64,000 nucleotides of DNA. Origin: Gymnogyps californianus (lineage: Eukaryota; Chordata; Aves; Accipitriformes; Cathartidae). Positions 9,918-24,900 of this stretch are shown here, in pieces. The DNA lies in assembly GCF_018139145.2 (NCBI RefSeq), contig NC_059478.1:30317001-30381000 (forward strand), given 5' to 3'. Position numbers and translations under genes: made by a program. A model generated the notes under the pieces. That model worked only from the letters and a program-made list of their open reading frames with translations. It was not told the DNA's origin and ran no database searches. Position 1 is the first letter of the stretch. The number at the start of each line of letters is the position of its first letter.

Positions 9918-12900
9918 CTGAAAGCGTGACAAGTTGTATGGACATGATTTAGTACCACAGTACATGTAAGGAAGGAAGCATAGTTTGAGGCCTGGGATTA
10001 TACAGTACAGCACAGTGTTAATGAAAAGACAATAGGGTTTACCATCAAAGCCTTACCCAGGAGATATCCAAACTAATCTCCATGGGCATTTGTGTCATAG
10101 TAGATGAAGCTCCCATTCATTTCTGCGGAAAGCTACCCATTTGCAAGTGAAGTGCAAGTATCAGAGTATGACTCTCTTGGGACTTTACGGTCATTATCTG
10201 AATAGGATGTCAAAACAATGAGTGGGCAAGGATCCTAGTAAGCGTGCACTAAAAGTGATGCAGTCCTCTTGTTTTGTGTGTTTTTCCTTTTAATGGCACT
10301 TAGGAAAAATGTTCCATGTGTCTCCCAGCTGCTCTTAAGATCCAGAAGAAATCCGGATCCTACATTTATTGGATCCCCACATACTGCAGAAGTGAGGTCT
10401 GCGGAAGCATGTCTGGGTCAGGTCAGGCTCACAGGACCTGTGGAAGGAGCTGTGCACCACGTTGTCCTCAGCCCACCAAAGCCCACCATGCTGCTGGCTC
10501 CTCACCTGGCCGAGCTGGCTGGTGCTTGCCAGGCTACCAGAAAGCCACTGTGGTGGGGAAGAATTTCTCTGTCCTTCTCTTTATAATGCAAAACTTCCAC
10601 AGCTATTACGAGCCTCCCTGAGCTGTGCATCTCAGTGGAAAGGAACAGGTTTGCCTGCTACCAGGTGCTATGGCAGCTGGAGTGCCAGGGATTCTGAAAC
10701 AAAAGGTTTATTGCCTACCCCAAAGGACATGAAAATTTCCTATTATGCCCCACTACAACCTGCTTTTGCAACTGGCCAGTCAGGGCTCACAGGCACATAC
10801 TCATTTTACTGCAGTCCAGCTCTTCCCTTACTTCACCCCTGCTGTGTTCACTCCTTGTCCTGCCCTTCTTTCTGCATCTGTCCCTGTGCCCGCACTTCTC
10901 CTCACACCAACCAGACTCTCCTATCTGCCCCATGGCCCTGCTGTCTGCCTGGGGCCTGGGCAACCTCCTAAGCCTTCTCCTTCAACAGTTTTTTAACCCA
11001 CCCCACTACCCCCTCCCCAAACTACCGCATGAAACATTGACCCCTTATGTTCATCCTTTAACATACGTATTTCTGTTTTACCCAGTACCACCTGATTTGG
11101 GTTGGGTCTTTAGAAAAGTGTCTGTGTGAGCTTCAGCGCAAGGTTCTGACCCCTGCACCCAGCCCACAGAGCCCACCTACCACAATTTTAATAATCATCA
11201 GCAGCATTAAGTCAGCTGAGGCAACACATGGAACAAGATTCTTCTAGTTAAGAACATGCCGGTGAACTAAGTGCCTGATGTAGAAAATAAATCTCTTGCA
11301 AATCACATTCGTGTGAATTGCAAGTCAATGTGTGGATGGCTGATCCTCGTGGTTAAAGCACTGGGACCTGGCTCCATTCTCTGCTTGACAGAGGAGCTCT
11401 GTGGAGCCACTGGGAAACGACTGTTTTTCTGTGCCTCAGTTCCCCATGTGGAAAATGAGGCTCTTTCTTCTCTTTAGCCTTTCTCTCCTCTTCTGCCTGC
11501 CTAACTCTGCAGGCAAGTGTGCCTAGATATGGCTGAATCAAATCCTGCACCAGGCTCAACTGAGGCCTCCAGGCTGTGCAGCACCGCGCCACCAGCAGTA
11601 ATGACAGATCCTGTAGTCTTATACAGCCAGTCCTGATTTCAGAAAGAACCATCGACTCAGTCCTTAGAACTTAATTATAGGTATTTTACTATTAGGTATG
11701 TTTTTATTATTTGAGACCAAATTCTCTACTTATTTACATTTCTGCATTTTCCTATGACGTATTAATTTACTGTTAGTTTACAGGTCAAATTCTGCTGTCT
11801 GCAGAAGTCTGGCATGCAGCATATGTCCAAAGTCTCTGGAAGACGAAACTTGGCCTGTTTATCTGCCCTGTGCTGTGTCGGTCCAAGTGGAGTGACCAGT
11901 ATTTTGATAAGTTTTGCGAGTGTTTATGTTATGCTAATTTCTATTTGATGAGCCTGTATACAGGGTGGACACACAACCACAGATGGACAAAACCCAAGAT
12001 AAGCATACACCCCAGAAATCATTATTAGATTCCAGATAGAGTAAACTATCCAAAGTCCTGAACAGAAAATAAAAATTTATTGGCTGTTAATGTGATTCAT
12101 GGAACAGCTGTTTGCCAGTCACATTTGGCATTCCTGTGAGATGAGATCTCATTTAATATTAATGGTGCTATAAAAGCCTGAAAAAAATTAATGCATAGCC
12201 TTGATGAATGTTGCAAACCTGAATGGTTCTATTTTACACACAAAAAGATGAGATAAGATTTATATATTTCATATATATTTATGTTTCAACCTTTTAAGTA
12301 TTTGCATACCTCAATAACCACTCTAAAAACAAAAATATTACACAGAAACATTTCATAATAGTTTAGCCCCAGACAGAAAAATCAACTGTTGTTGAAGTTG
12401 GTGTCTTGCCATAGTATTATTCTTCGCTCCTACAATTTCTTTTGGAAAGTTTATTTAGTCTGTTCTTTAAATATTGCAGGCTGTCAATCTAAACTTGAAA
12501 TTTGATGTTAACATGAAAAAACTATGTTTTAGTAACATCAACCTTATGAATAACACAAAAGAATTCGAAGTTGAAGTTGAAACTTCATCTTAAACTTTTC
12601 CCTTGTGTTTGTTACTGATGCATACACTTTCTAGTATGGAACACCAGACAAATGCATGCACGCTCTCTCTGAACAGAGTCTCCTTTAATACAAAACAAAC
12701 AGGAAAGTCAACTCTAATTTTGTGGTCTGACTCAGGCCCCATTTCAAAAAGCATTTAAACATATGTTTTCAGTATCGTCCTTAACCAAGATGCCCTCCTG
12801 AATTCAGACATGAAGAAAAATTTCTTGGAGATATGTAAGTAAAGATTGCAGTAAATGGTAGTGTTTCACGGCTCTGACAATACTCACGTTTTGTTTGATT

Positions 12901-15900
12901 TCAGGAGTTCTGTCAATTCTTAATTGTGGTTTTAAAAGTAGAAAAAAATGCTTTATAAAAATGAATACTTAAATATTGAAGCATTATCGTAATCTAGCTA
13001 TAATAACTTGTTGCAAATTTTACATTATGCAAATATGTAGCTAAACAGGAAAATACAATTGCCATGGAAGTGCAACAGCACAAACACAAAGGAACTCCCA
13101 AACAAAAAGAAACTAACTAATATTTTTAGCTGAATTTATCAAAGCAGCGCCTTTCCATTTTGTAAACGTCAGTATTGCAAAACAAAGCCATCCTTTTATT
13201 CTTAGATGGACAGGAAGTCCCTGCTGCTGCTATTTTCTTCAGAGTCCTGTTAACTATCTTCTTAACTTTGAACTGATTATAAAAGCCTGCCTGAGCATAC
13301 CTGAAGAGATGCACAATGAATAGCCCATACAATAAGTGTGAGAAGTGTCTTGTTTGTCAGCTCTCCTGAAGGTGTGTGTTGCCTATGACATCCAGCAGAA
13401 TGAAAGGAGAATTTGTCCATCAGTCAAATACAGGAGGATTAAAGAAAACAAATTTGCTTTCCTTCTGGGATTTTTATAGATGCAAATGAATTTCAGTGAC
13501 TGAGTTTTTTATGCAAACATATTTTTGTAATAACATTGACTATAAAATGTGTTCTTTTCCCCTCCTGCTAAAAATATCATATGGATAATTCTTTATAGGC
13601 GGAATAAATTACCTGTTGAAGCTAAAGGTGCATTGAGTATGTGATAGCCATTCTGTCTCAGAGGATTAAAGCAATGGGATTCCCCTGTGAGCACATCACT
13701 GGTGACAGACTGGTCCATTGTTCTGTAGCAGTCTCCATAGTGGAAACAGTTTTGTATTGAGTGAAAGCTGCCTTGGTAACCTGAAAACAGATATTGCACA
13801 CACATTTTAACACTACTGCAATGGTATTAGCTCCATTTCTGTCACAGTATTTCATTACTATTGTGGGGGTTTTTTAGTTCCTCAGTTTTAACTATGGAAA
13901 AATGATCATGCTATTCTATAAGGCGTAATAATATAAAAGCTACATCAGACTCGGTCCCACAAGGTGCTGTGGACTGTGATCCCCATCAAGCAAAAACCTC
14001 AAGGATGTGCTTCATTTCAAGCAATAGATCAGCTGAACGCAGTCAACAGCCCACTTGTGTTCAAAGCTAAGTAGTAAGTACTCCACTGGATCAGGTCCAG
14101 GGTGCTCAGCTCCTACGGGAATGTGTCTACAATGAATTACTTTTAATTTAAATACAATAATGCAATATTTAAATTAATAGCACTGCTTTGTTTTCAGTTG
14201 AGTAGTCTTTTCCCTACTACTTTCCTGACTTTCCCCCTTTTCCTAACTTACGAGTGCGTTAGGAACTCCTGGAGACAGCGCTATTTATTCGAAAAACCTT
14301 CAAGAGTACCTTAAACCCCTCCTTTCTCAGACTGCTCTTATTTCAAATGAAACCCCTTTCACTGAACACAGGGGGCCATAGTCTTCAAGTAAAACTGAAC
14401 TAGAGGTGCAGGACTGACTCCAGATGGACGTCAGGTGAAGACTTTGAGTTCAGCTAGGGGCTTGTCTCGCTTCTGAAAAGTGCCGAGATAAACCTGTATG
14501 GTCTCTGGCTGCCTTGGTCATTCTGCTTTTGGGGCATGTTTGACTTTCGTCCCCCGCATACCCTACATTTCTTACGTCTTGCTTCTTTTTAAAGTATCGT
14601 ATTACCAGTGGACCAGCAGTTTGGTTTTCGCCAGCAGAAGTTGTGAATGAGTTGTACACAACAAAAGGAGATATTTAACAGTAAAGGACAAATTAATTGC
14701 TGAGGAGGGGATTCTACAACTTACAAGTTTGTGACAACATCCTAAAAGAAAATGTTATTTGCTCCATAAGGATGACCTCAAAGCATGCCACAATGCCAAC
14801 CATGGCCTGATTTAATTCTCTTCCTTCCTCCTGCCTCAATAACCTCTTCCTGATTCCAGGTGCATCGCACACTAATTCATATTAACTATCCCTTTTCCTA
14901 CCTTCTCTGCAAGTCCTTTCTGAAATGACGCTCCTTCCCTTATGTGTGGCTGAAGTCAACCAAGTCAGGCTTAAAGTTTAGTAGAATGTGCCTTCAGGAT
15001 TTTCCTCTAATTGCCAGAAAAAAATACGGAGCTGTTGTCCTTCTTCCCTCAGTCTTACCCAGACTGAAACATTTCCTAAGGAACGACTGCAAAAGCTCCA
15101 GGTAGTTCAGTCAAACACAGACACAACCAGATCTTCAGCTGATAGAAGTCAGCACAGCTCCACTAACCAGTGGAAGACTTGACTTGCTGGGCCAGTTGTG
15201 CAGCTATTCAGTCTGTTTGTTTAGAAATGAAATACCCGTGCCTATCACCAGAGCGCATGGGTGCCACACAGGGTGGAATTTGTCCCTTACAAATCATAAA
15301 GTGTATAAGCTTTTTCCTGTTAAGAAAGATCTCCTGTCTTTTTCTACATTTTCCCTTTACTACCAAAGTTTGACCAAGTAGATAGTATCAGGCAAAGCTC
15401 AGGGTCTGTCTGTTCATTCTGGTCATGTTTTCGAAGGTGGTAATACATAAGGGTGAGGCAATTCTTTAGTAGAAATGCAATGAACTCATCGAGTGGTGAA
15501 AGATTTGCTCTGAAGTTTCACAGTTTAATATGTGTTTTGGCAGAATCTGCAAGGATTAGATGATTCATTTCTTGAGAACCTATGATCCTCCACCACAAAA
15601 TACCTAAATTGTTGATACCCATGATTGGTGAAGTACTAATGGATGACTATATCAGATAAAGACACTATGCACACTGTACCAAAGCTGTTCATATTTGCTG
15701 CTATGTAGAAGGCCCAGAAATTTGGAAAGCTGAGTACTAAATGATGCATATCCTTCCTCGGAATAAACAGACAGCCACCTCTATTTACTGCCTGGAGAGT
15801 CTGGCTCAAAAAACCAAAGAGCTCTTATGAGAGGCAGCAAAGCCATCTTTTGATGTGGTTTTAGGTACAGTGCTTTATTGATTGGCTTTTGATAATTATC

Positions 15901-18900
15901 CTGACTTTTTTGTTTACAAAACATGAACTCCCTGCTGTAAGCCTTCTAAAAATATACCCTTTTGAGATGAGCAGTGAGAAAAAAAGGGACACTTGGCTTC
16001 AGATGAGGTATAACTGGTTGCAGAGAGCACTTATATGCATTGCTAGAGAAAAAAATGAACCTTTTCCAGAATGTCTGCTATACGCATCTAGGGAAGGCAT
16101 GACGTGTATTTTCTCTGTCTCTGTAATTGCTGCCCTTTCGTCATGCTCCCAGGCTTGCCTTTGTTAAATCAATTAAATATCTTTATGATCTACAGGGCTG
16201 GCACAGTGGCTTAGAAAATCAGAGAACAGCCAAGCATGACAGAACTGGATTGAAACTAGTTGGATCCAGGGTTTTCTCAAGACCTATGGGTAAAGGTTTC
16301 TTTTGAAGTGTTTTAAGTTACACTGTCTAGCTGCTCAGGAAAAAAATACCTGAGGCAGAGAACTGCCTCAGAATCAGAAGTGTGGAAAAGAACTGCCATA
16401 AGCAATCAAATTCTCCTTTGGATTGCAGTATCTATCCCTCAGCATCACTGTGTGATAATCTGAAAAGGCAGCGCAAAAAGTGTTACTGGAACTATCCCAT
16501 GAAGAGACACGATGTAGGAAAATACTAGTGTTATTGCACTGTTGTATTCACCAGGACCAAATTTCTGCTAAGTGCTTCCCAAAGAAAATACATAGAAAGA
16601 CACCATTCCTGTTCCAATGGGCCTGCAGATGTGATAAATGCGGGTAGCAAACTAAAGAAAAAAGACAGAGTGAGGAAGGGAAAGGTTGCAGCAGGAACAC
16701 TGGTCAGGTGAAACAAACCATGACACTAAAAATGGGACTTTTAACCCTTCTGACCTGAGCAGTATAATGAAAGCTTACTTCCTTTTTCATTAGCTTCATA
16801 GAAATGATGAGACAGTGGGACCCTATAAGAAAGGGACAGAGGCTTTATGGAAGGCATTCTATGCGTGTGGAAAAAGGCACAGGGATGGCTATGGGAGGAG
16901 TGGACTAAAAGGCAGGTAGCTGCTTCCTTGAGGAAGAAAGGTGAAGGAGAAAGACAGAGACTCCCAATAGCTTTTGCAATTGCAAAAGGTGAGAAAGAGG
17001 TGGAGACTCAAGACAACTCTTCTGCGTAGACAAGAGCACCGAGAAGATTACTGAGTTAGACAGTGCCTGCTTTGTCCCTTACGCAGGGATCTTACACCAG
17101 ACAGTTCACTGCCTGGTTGGAGACCTGTCAGCAAGCACTTGTATTTCTCTTCTGTGTGCTTACATGACTCATCTTCAGAATAACCTCTCACATGACTGCA
17201 TGGAGGTTTCATGGGGAGTGACAGTGGCAGCGGTTTATTCAGGATGACTCTGGCCTTACATCTGAAACACTGAAGAACTGCAGTTGCAGCGGGTGAACCT
17301 GATCTGCAGTTCCACTGCTAGGATGTATAGGAAGAATTTGGTGATGTTTCCTGCACTTAAACTGGGCATGAAACAACACTGGGGTAAGAAGAATTGTGCC
17401 TGCAGCATTAAAAGCTGTATTTCAAAATGGAGCCAGCTGAATGTTAATCTCAGAACGTGGAAATGAGTCTTGGAGTGACTGAAATTGCATACCTCCAGGT
17501 TGAAGGACTGCAGGATCAGTGAGCTGCTATGTCAGTAAGATTTTTTTCATGACTTTTTATATACTTCCTATACTCCCACCCACTGCTTCAGAGGCACAGT
17601 CGGAGCGTTTCTTTTGGTACCAGGTAGGCTGGCTCTTTCTGATGGCCTTCAGTAGCCTGGCATGGCTCAAGAGGCCAGTCAGTCTGTTCCAGAGGATCTG
17701 AGCCTCACGCATCTTTTACACTATTAAAAGGGGAAAATTGCCAGCTTGTTTAAATGCTAAGTGTTCCTGAAAACCAAAGTAATTAGACAAGAGATGGAAA
17801 GGCCATGTGAGTTAAAGCAACCACAAGGACTTTTGTAACAACGGGTGCTCTTGCCAGATAAGCTTTCATTCATTTTACACAACCACAGGAAATGAAACTT
17901 GCTGCTTGCAGGCAATGCAATGTTTGATTTGCATATGCAATCCAAGTCAGAGCTTTACTGCATTTATACATTTTTAAAATGTGCGGTATGAAACAAAGGT
18001 GCTTTTGGTTCATGCCATTTAGTTGTGGTTCCTTTAGAATTTTTGAAATGCTTTACACAGAAAGTATTAGGAACTGAGATATGATTAAAATCCCATAACC
18101 AATGGTTCAATTAACAACCACATATGGTTGATTAGAGTAAACTAAACATGGAGCATTTTTTACAAGTTCTTAAAAAAGACTCCCTTCAGTGGTTAAAATA
18201 TGAAGTAAGCAAGAAGGCTTGTCTGGTGCAAACATCCCTGCTCCTTCTAGGAGAGCAAAAGCGTAGTGCCAATTTAGCAACAAGTGTTTCACCAATATTT
18301 TTTTTTCCACATGGATTTCAGGCTTTCCTTCAGTTTTGATTTAAATCAAAAATTTTCTGAGGTTAATATTCGAGTGAAGAATTTACTAAATGTCCTGTCA
18401 GTTTAAATGATCACTATTAAATGTTTTATGTACAGTAGACGTAGAAATATAACAGTTAATAAAGGAATAAACCGAGTTCCAAACATAACATTTAGTTAAA
18501 ATTTTGCTTTGAAATAATTTGTGACAGAAAAGCTGCAGTTAGCCACTTCACACAGTGCACTGGCTGCCTCTGTTTCTCTAAGGCACAGCCTAGAAAACTT
18601 CAAGCAGCTGTAAAATGAATGATGTAATGAGCAAATAATTGGAATATGCCTATTAAATGCCATCTTGTTATGTCATGTCATTTACATGTATGTGCAAATA
18701 AATCTCAGCTTTTCAAATTCCATAAAATTTCTGACAAGAAATCATGTCAGGTATAAATAACTACAGGATTCCATTGCCTGCCAAATTCTTTCAGCATGTA
18801 ATAATTTCCATGTGATCTTACTACCAGTAGGTTTAAACATATAAATAATGTCAGCTTATTCTTTCATTATCAATATTTCTGCTACCAGTTTGACGAAGCT

Positions 18901-21900
18901 TGCTGTCTTCTAAAAATTTCAGATCCACAATTTTTACATGCTTCTATACAGATGCCTAGTTCTACTGCTAGACTTATATAGTGCTCCTTTTTTCGGCAAA
19001 AATTCTAAACTCCCAAATTACTACAGATTCCATTAGAAGAACGTGCTATTAATGAACTGAGATGCAAAAAAGATGTAGAGCAAGTACAGCTAAGTACAGG
19101 TTACAGATCAATTGATTTCAAAGGCTGCTAATCAAAATTGATTTTTGAATGACTGTTTCCATAATGAATTTATAATAATACTTCAGCATTTGGCCAAAGT
19201 GGAAAATTATTGCTTTTTCAAAACCACACGACATAACACTTAGAAAGCAACAATTCATTCAAAAGGAAATGTGGTTTTCTTAAGGAATAAAGTCAATTTA
19301 TGTAAGTGGTTCAAAACTTGTTCTGTCTATGCATTTGTTTCTGCCATAGTAATGAGCTGCTAAACTTTCCTCTTGTGGTTTGTAGTTATTTAGCTCATTA
19401 TAGTAACATAATCATATATCACTATATGCTATCATAAATCTGCCACTTTTCCCTTACAGAGTTAATCTTTTTAAATTGAATAATCTGTTGAGCACCAGGT
19501 TGAGTTAGTTTTTCCTTCAGCACAAATCATTTAATATAATACGCTTTAACTTTTCAGACTAAGTCAGTCCAACCAAAGAGCAAAATACTCCTCAGAGAAT
19601 GAAGGGCAGAGGAACTGTTGGGATTCTGAACCCCATTACAGCTGTGAATTGCTCACTGGGTTTGTGTTCAGCTCCTGTGTTTTCAGACCTAGCCTTAGCA
19701 TATATTGAGAGAAAGCAAACCTCCTATTTTGCCCACTGTTAAATTGATCACATGTGAGACTTCGCCAGCCAAAAATGACCTTATACAAATGACAGTACAG
19801 CTGTGAAACGAGTTTCAAAAAGCTGGTTATCTGCCTGTATAAACTTATACGCTTGGTTATACTTGCAACCAGACAGATGTCCCGCACACTTCTTTATTGT
19901 GAATATTTACCACTCTTAAGCAGAATACCATCTGGATTATATAACATGTTTCTTAAATATGCAAGCTCCTGTTACTGGAAGAATCTGTGATAATAATATC
20001 TCTTGCTAATTTATACCTCAAAAATTGCAGAAACACTAATTAGTTCCCACAGCAGAACTCCAGAATAGGTAAATAAGCTCCCAATTAAAAAGGCTGAGTA
20101 ATTCAGAACAAAAAATGTTTTAAATTAAGCAGTGGGACAGCTGCTTAGCTGCTCCCATTCCTGTCCTCAAATCACACTGGCACTCTATAGTTGTACAGAG
20201 CGCCTTTGCATATTATTACATAAAATAATACAGATGCCAAACTTCCAAATAATAAATAGCAAAATATTTTTTCTTTGTCTAAGCTCATGTCTAGTGCATC
20301 ACTATCAGTGGACTGAGCAGGACATTGCCAAGGTGTGCTTCAGCCCATGTATTCTGGGACTAGATGGCTCTTGCTCTGGCAGGGTCACTCTCTCCAAGCT
20401 GACGGAAGGCTGGATGACCAGTCAGATGAGGTGCATAGCTAGTAGCTATCTACTGCATGGTGAGAGCAATCCTTTATTGACAATCAAGGAGTGAGTCTGG
20501 GCTAAATATTTCACTTCATCTTTATATGAAAAAGTTGCTTGAAGTTATTTGGGGGCATAATTCATTCTTATAAGGACCTTTTTGAAAACGTGTCCTAAAA
20601 AACCTGAATAAATGCAATAAATCTGCTGTTGTGATAGCTTTCCCCATTATGATAACATATCACAGCATGAACTGGTCTGAAAATTTTGCTCTGCATGTAT
20701 ATCAAGCCAATTTAAAAATAGGAGTTCCCATTGAAATGTTGTCAGTCCCTTAATAAGACAGTATTGGCCGAAAATGCAAAAACTGAAATAAATTCTTCCT
20801 CCCCAACTAGGAATTAGGAAAGATACAAAAAAGAAAAAAAAAGAGGGAAGAGTTACCTTGAGATCCCTGCTGTACAGACTGGTTTTGAAATTGAGTGTAT
20901 GGTTTGTTTGGTATTCCAGAAAATTGCTGCCCATTTGGTGACTGGCTGTGTGATGATGGAGAGCCATGTTTCTGCAATAGGGAAGGTGGAACTAATGCTT
21001 TCAGGGGGCTGACAAGTGGAGAGATTATGTTGGGAGCAAGCCTAGAAAAAGAAAATACAGAAAAACATCACATATCACATCACAATCTGGGAAAACGAAA
21101 TACTTGAAAGGCCCTGTTTCCATAATGGCCAAACTATAGAAATGTTTATTTTGCAGGTAGAAATTATATTGTAAAAAAAAGATAACAATGCAGTTCTGCT
21201 TTCAGATATTCATTAGGAGGAAAGGGAGTTAGAACAGGATTTCTGTTCCTTTACACTGACTTCCTATGGCCATAATGACAGGATCAAAATGACATCACTC
21301 CTCAGTAAGCAACTTAAACACAGCTCAGTTTTAATTTAAGATTTCATGAGCTGAGATACATGTCCAGAAAACAGAAGTGGAAAATGTAGTTAGAGTGAGT
21401 AAATGTAAGTAAATTGTTTAAGTGCCTTCATAGCTCTAACAGGGTAAAGCTTTACACCCGAGTTGCAGCCAAGACAAAGAAAAGCATTAGTTTCAGTTAT
21501 TCCTCATGTATGATTTTTTAGACTTAGAAATACAGCTTTAACTGCAACAGATGATACTGTCCTTTCAAAAAAAAAAAAAAGCCTGAGTAAGTGTTTGCTT
21601 GTGGTGGCGCTGCTCAGTGTAAGACTGAGAAGTGGTTGTACCTGAGAGATGGAAAATTCCCCCCAGACGTCTGGGACTCGGGCCAGCACAGGAGCGCTGG
21701 GGCAGTCCCGCTTGGGGAACAGACCCTGACCCAACACTCCCACACGGAGCTGCAGCGGCTGAGGGAGAACCTCACTAACCCACTTCCATGAAGTCCCTGG
21801 GCATCGTCTGCCACCGGTGGAGCGGAGAAGCTTCAGTGCTTCCTCCCTGCCACAACGCGACCGTCCCACCAAGGGGAGGTACAGCAGCTGGCCCAGAAGG

Positions 21901-24900
21901 GACGAACCCTTTGCCAGAGAACTGTCTTTTGGCCACGTACAGCCAGAAAGATGGCATGGTGCAGAAGATGGGACCAAAAACCTGGCCATTCACATACAAG
22001 CCTCTTTTAGAGCTGCATTAAACTAACTCTATAAATGAGTAAATAGGTAGAACCTGGATCTTTTACCCTCCTACAGTAGCTGTGACAAATGGCCTTTTGC
22101 TCCATAGCCCAGTGTTACACTGTCAAATGTGTGGGCTGCCTGGACCATATATTCACCATATACTCTGCTGCCTCTGGAGCTTTTGCTAAACATGAGAAGT
22201 GGCTCTTTGAGCAGCACTAGAACCTTCAGACGCTAGAAAAAACACCTGTCTGTTTGAGAGCCACCCTGCTGAAACTTCACAGCTACAGGTCCTGAGGCGT
22301 AGAAATAAAAATACCCCTGCAGGTTGTAATACATGTCACCTAGCTGGGAAAAAAATATTGAGCACAAACCATTGCAGGCGTACAAAGAATCAACTAAAAA
22401 ACAAATTAAATCTCTCACTGGTGTCTTCCTCTACCACTGCACAAGCCGTTCAAACACCATAAATCATGATTTGCAATAGTAGTTCCTCACCAGTTTACAC
22501 GACTGCTTCTTGGAGCAGTTAGGATTAAACTTGGGAAGCAAGGCTATGCTTGACTTAGGGCTAAGCACTACATGGGAGCGTTCAAGAGGTAAATATAGAT
22601 GAACTGTGAATTAATGGTGACAACAGCTTAATCAAATTTAACATGAGACGCAGAGGAACACTGCCAAAAGCTGTCACAGTGACACTCTATTAAAAGGGGC
22701 TTAAATAAATCAACCAGTCAAAGCCCATCCTATGCTGAAATAATTCCATCTCCCAAAGCAGGAAAATAAGGCATATAATACAAACCACAGAGACTCTGAA
22801 TATCCCCAAACTAAACCGAAGAATTAAACCAATATTGTTAAATGGGTGAAGGCAAGGATATTTTCAAGCCAAATATGTAAGAACTGCAAAATAATTTTTT
22901 TGTGAGAAAGGTAACCCCCCCCCCCAATAAGCGATGACCAGCAATATGTAAAATAAAGAGGACTAAAGTCGAATTTTAAGAGCCAAGATGCAAAGAAAAA
23001 AAAAATCTTATCTGTTTTTTGTTTTAAGTGCATATTAAAGAGAGCTCAGCAACAGAGCTGGGATGGCCCTTGCCCTACCCGAGGGTAAAGGCCTGGGGCC
23101 GCAGAGGTGCTAAAAAGGGACGCGGGGAACTCCGGGGCCACCTGTGCCCTCTTCAGGTCAGAGACAGAAAACGCTCTCTGGAGTCTGAACTGCTGAAGAG
23201 CAGATGCTCGGGGGAAAATACCGAGTTTATTTGGTAAGAAGCAGCTAAACGCTAAGGTCAGCTCCCATGCGGCTGTAGTTTTTCCTCAAAGGTCTCAGTA
23301 GAGAAATAGTTTAACACAAATGAGCTGTCGTGCAGCCCTGCTACAAGTCCTGTCTTCTGCAAATGCTCTCAAATGTGCGTCTGTGGTGAACGATTGCATG
23401 AAGATGGGGCTGACATTATCTGCTGGGACCTACAGAAAAAAGCCTTTGCTATGCTCTCTTCCGAGGCTGCAAGCGAGTGCCGGCAAAGCACAACCACAAA
23501 TTACAAAATGGTCACCAGCCCCTTCAAACGGCACACATGGAGACATTGTCCTCGACATGCCAGAAATGCTATTAGAAGCCTGGAAGTGCTTCTATCTGAA
23601 AGGAGATTAAAAAGATTGCAGTTGTTTTCATTGGAAAGATAATAGCTAAAAGAGATCATGATAGTGACATTTATATGGATAATGACCACACACACATTTA
23701 AAAGAGAAACAAAAGATGTACTAAAAACTCCAAGGCCTGGATGAGCCCAAAACCACTCTGAATGAGGGAGGAAAATACTTCTGGTGAGCGAGTACTCTGC
23801 AACTGCCTGTGTTGGGTTTCCTCTGCCTCCTCTTGAAATGTCTTGTCCTGGCTACTGCTGGGAAATGTAGCACCCCATAGAGGCCTGCCGGGCTGCTCTC
23901 TGTCGAGTGCTTTGTTAGGATGGTCGAGTAATCGCATTTTTAAATTCTATGCAAATATGTTGCATGTCAAACAAAAATGGTACATTTAAGGTGTCCAGCT
24001 GTGGGAATACTGAAAATCCCAGCTTCCCTACCCAGTTTAACTACTCCCAGAGGCTATTTAAATCTTAACCATGTGAGAAGAATTTTTTATTGTTATTTCT
24101 AAAAAAGCGCTTCTCTCCATTCACACTCTTTTGCATTCCTGTTTTTCCTGTGTGCGAGCTCAACAGTTGCGATAGCGTTTGTGCCTCGAAGCCTTTGAAA
24201 TGACTGGTTAAGAGCAGGTGAGACTCCCCACGCTGGGCAGGAGGGGTGTGGAGGTGTGTGGGGCCCTGCTCCAGCTGCGTGAGCTGAGCGGCCGCGCAGA
24301 GCTGCCAGCTCGCTGCTCCCACCGGGCACTGCTGTCACGGTGCTGGAGCTCAGCAAACATAGCTGGCTGCCGGCAGCCAGTATCCTAGGAACTTACTGTA
24401 GCACAGGAACCTGAGCTGAAACCCTGAAAGCTCTGTGTAATACTTGACCATCGCTCTGCATGAAGAGAGTTTCATACAGTTGAGCAGGTCACCGTAAAAT
24501 CTACTACGTTCTGCTCCGTCTCTCCCAAGCAGGGAATGTAACGTTTCCCATAAGTTAAAGCACAGTTTTTAGCTAGGAAAGAGCTTTGCTCACCAGAAAA
24601 ATCTGGCTATATTAGCACAAGTGGCCAACATGGGGATTTGTCTCCTTAAAATATTCATCACAATGCCTACAGCTCGAGCTGGTCCCTAAAATATTATTTT
24701 GTGTGTGTGTATGCATGTGTGAATGTGCTCTGGCACGCTCAAGGAGTTTTTTCATCAGCTAACTGTCCAGTTCCCAGTGCCGTGTTTTTAATTCTCTCCT
24801 GAATATCTGCTTACTAATTAGGTTGCTGTGATACTTGGGTTGTTAAAAGAGAGGAGGAATCATTCCTGATACAAATTAAATAGATAATGCATTAGCAACA

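Noticed and set aside
13940..14120. Ancient palindromic repeat near 13950-14115
   Set aside because: A few words (CACAAGGTGCTG, GGATCAGGTCC) fit an old amniote repeat, but arms do not pair convincingly and boundaries cannot be set.
21504..22026. Cluster of open frames on both strands, possible retropseudogene
   Set aside because: No recognisable parent protein, no poly(A) tail or target duplication. Better explained by local GC content.
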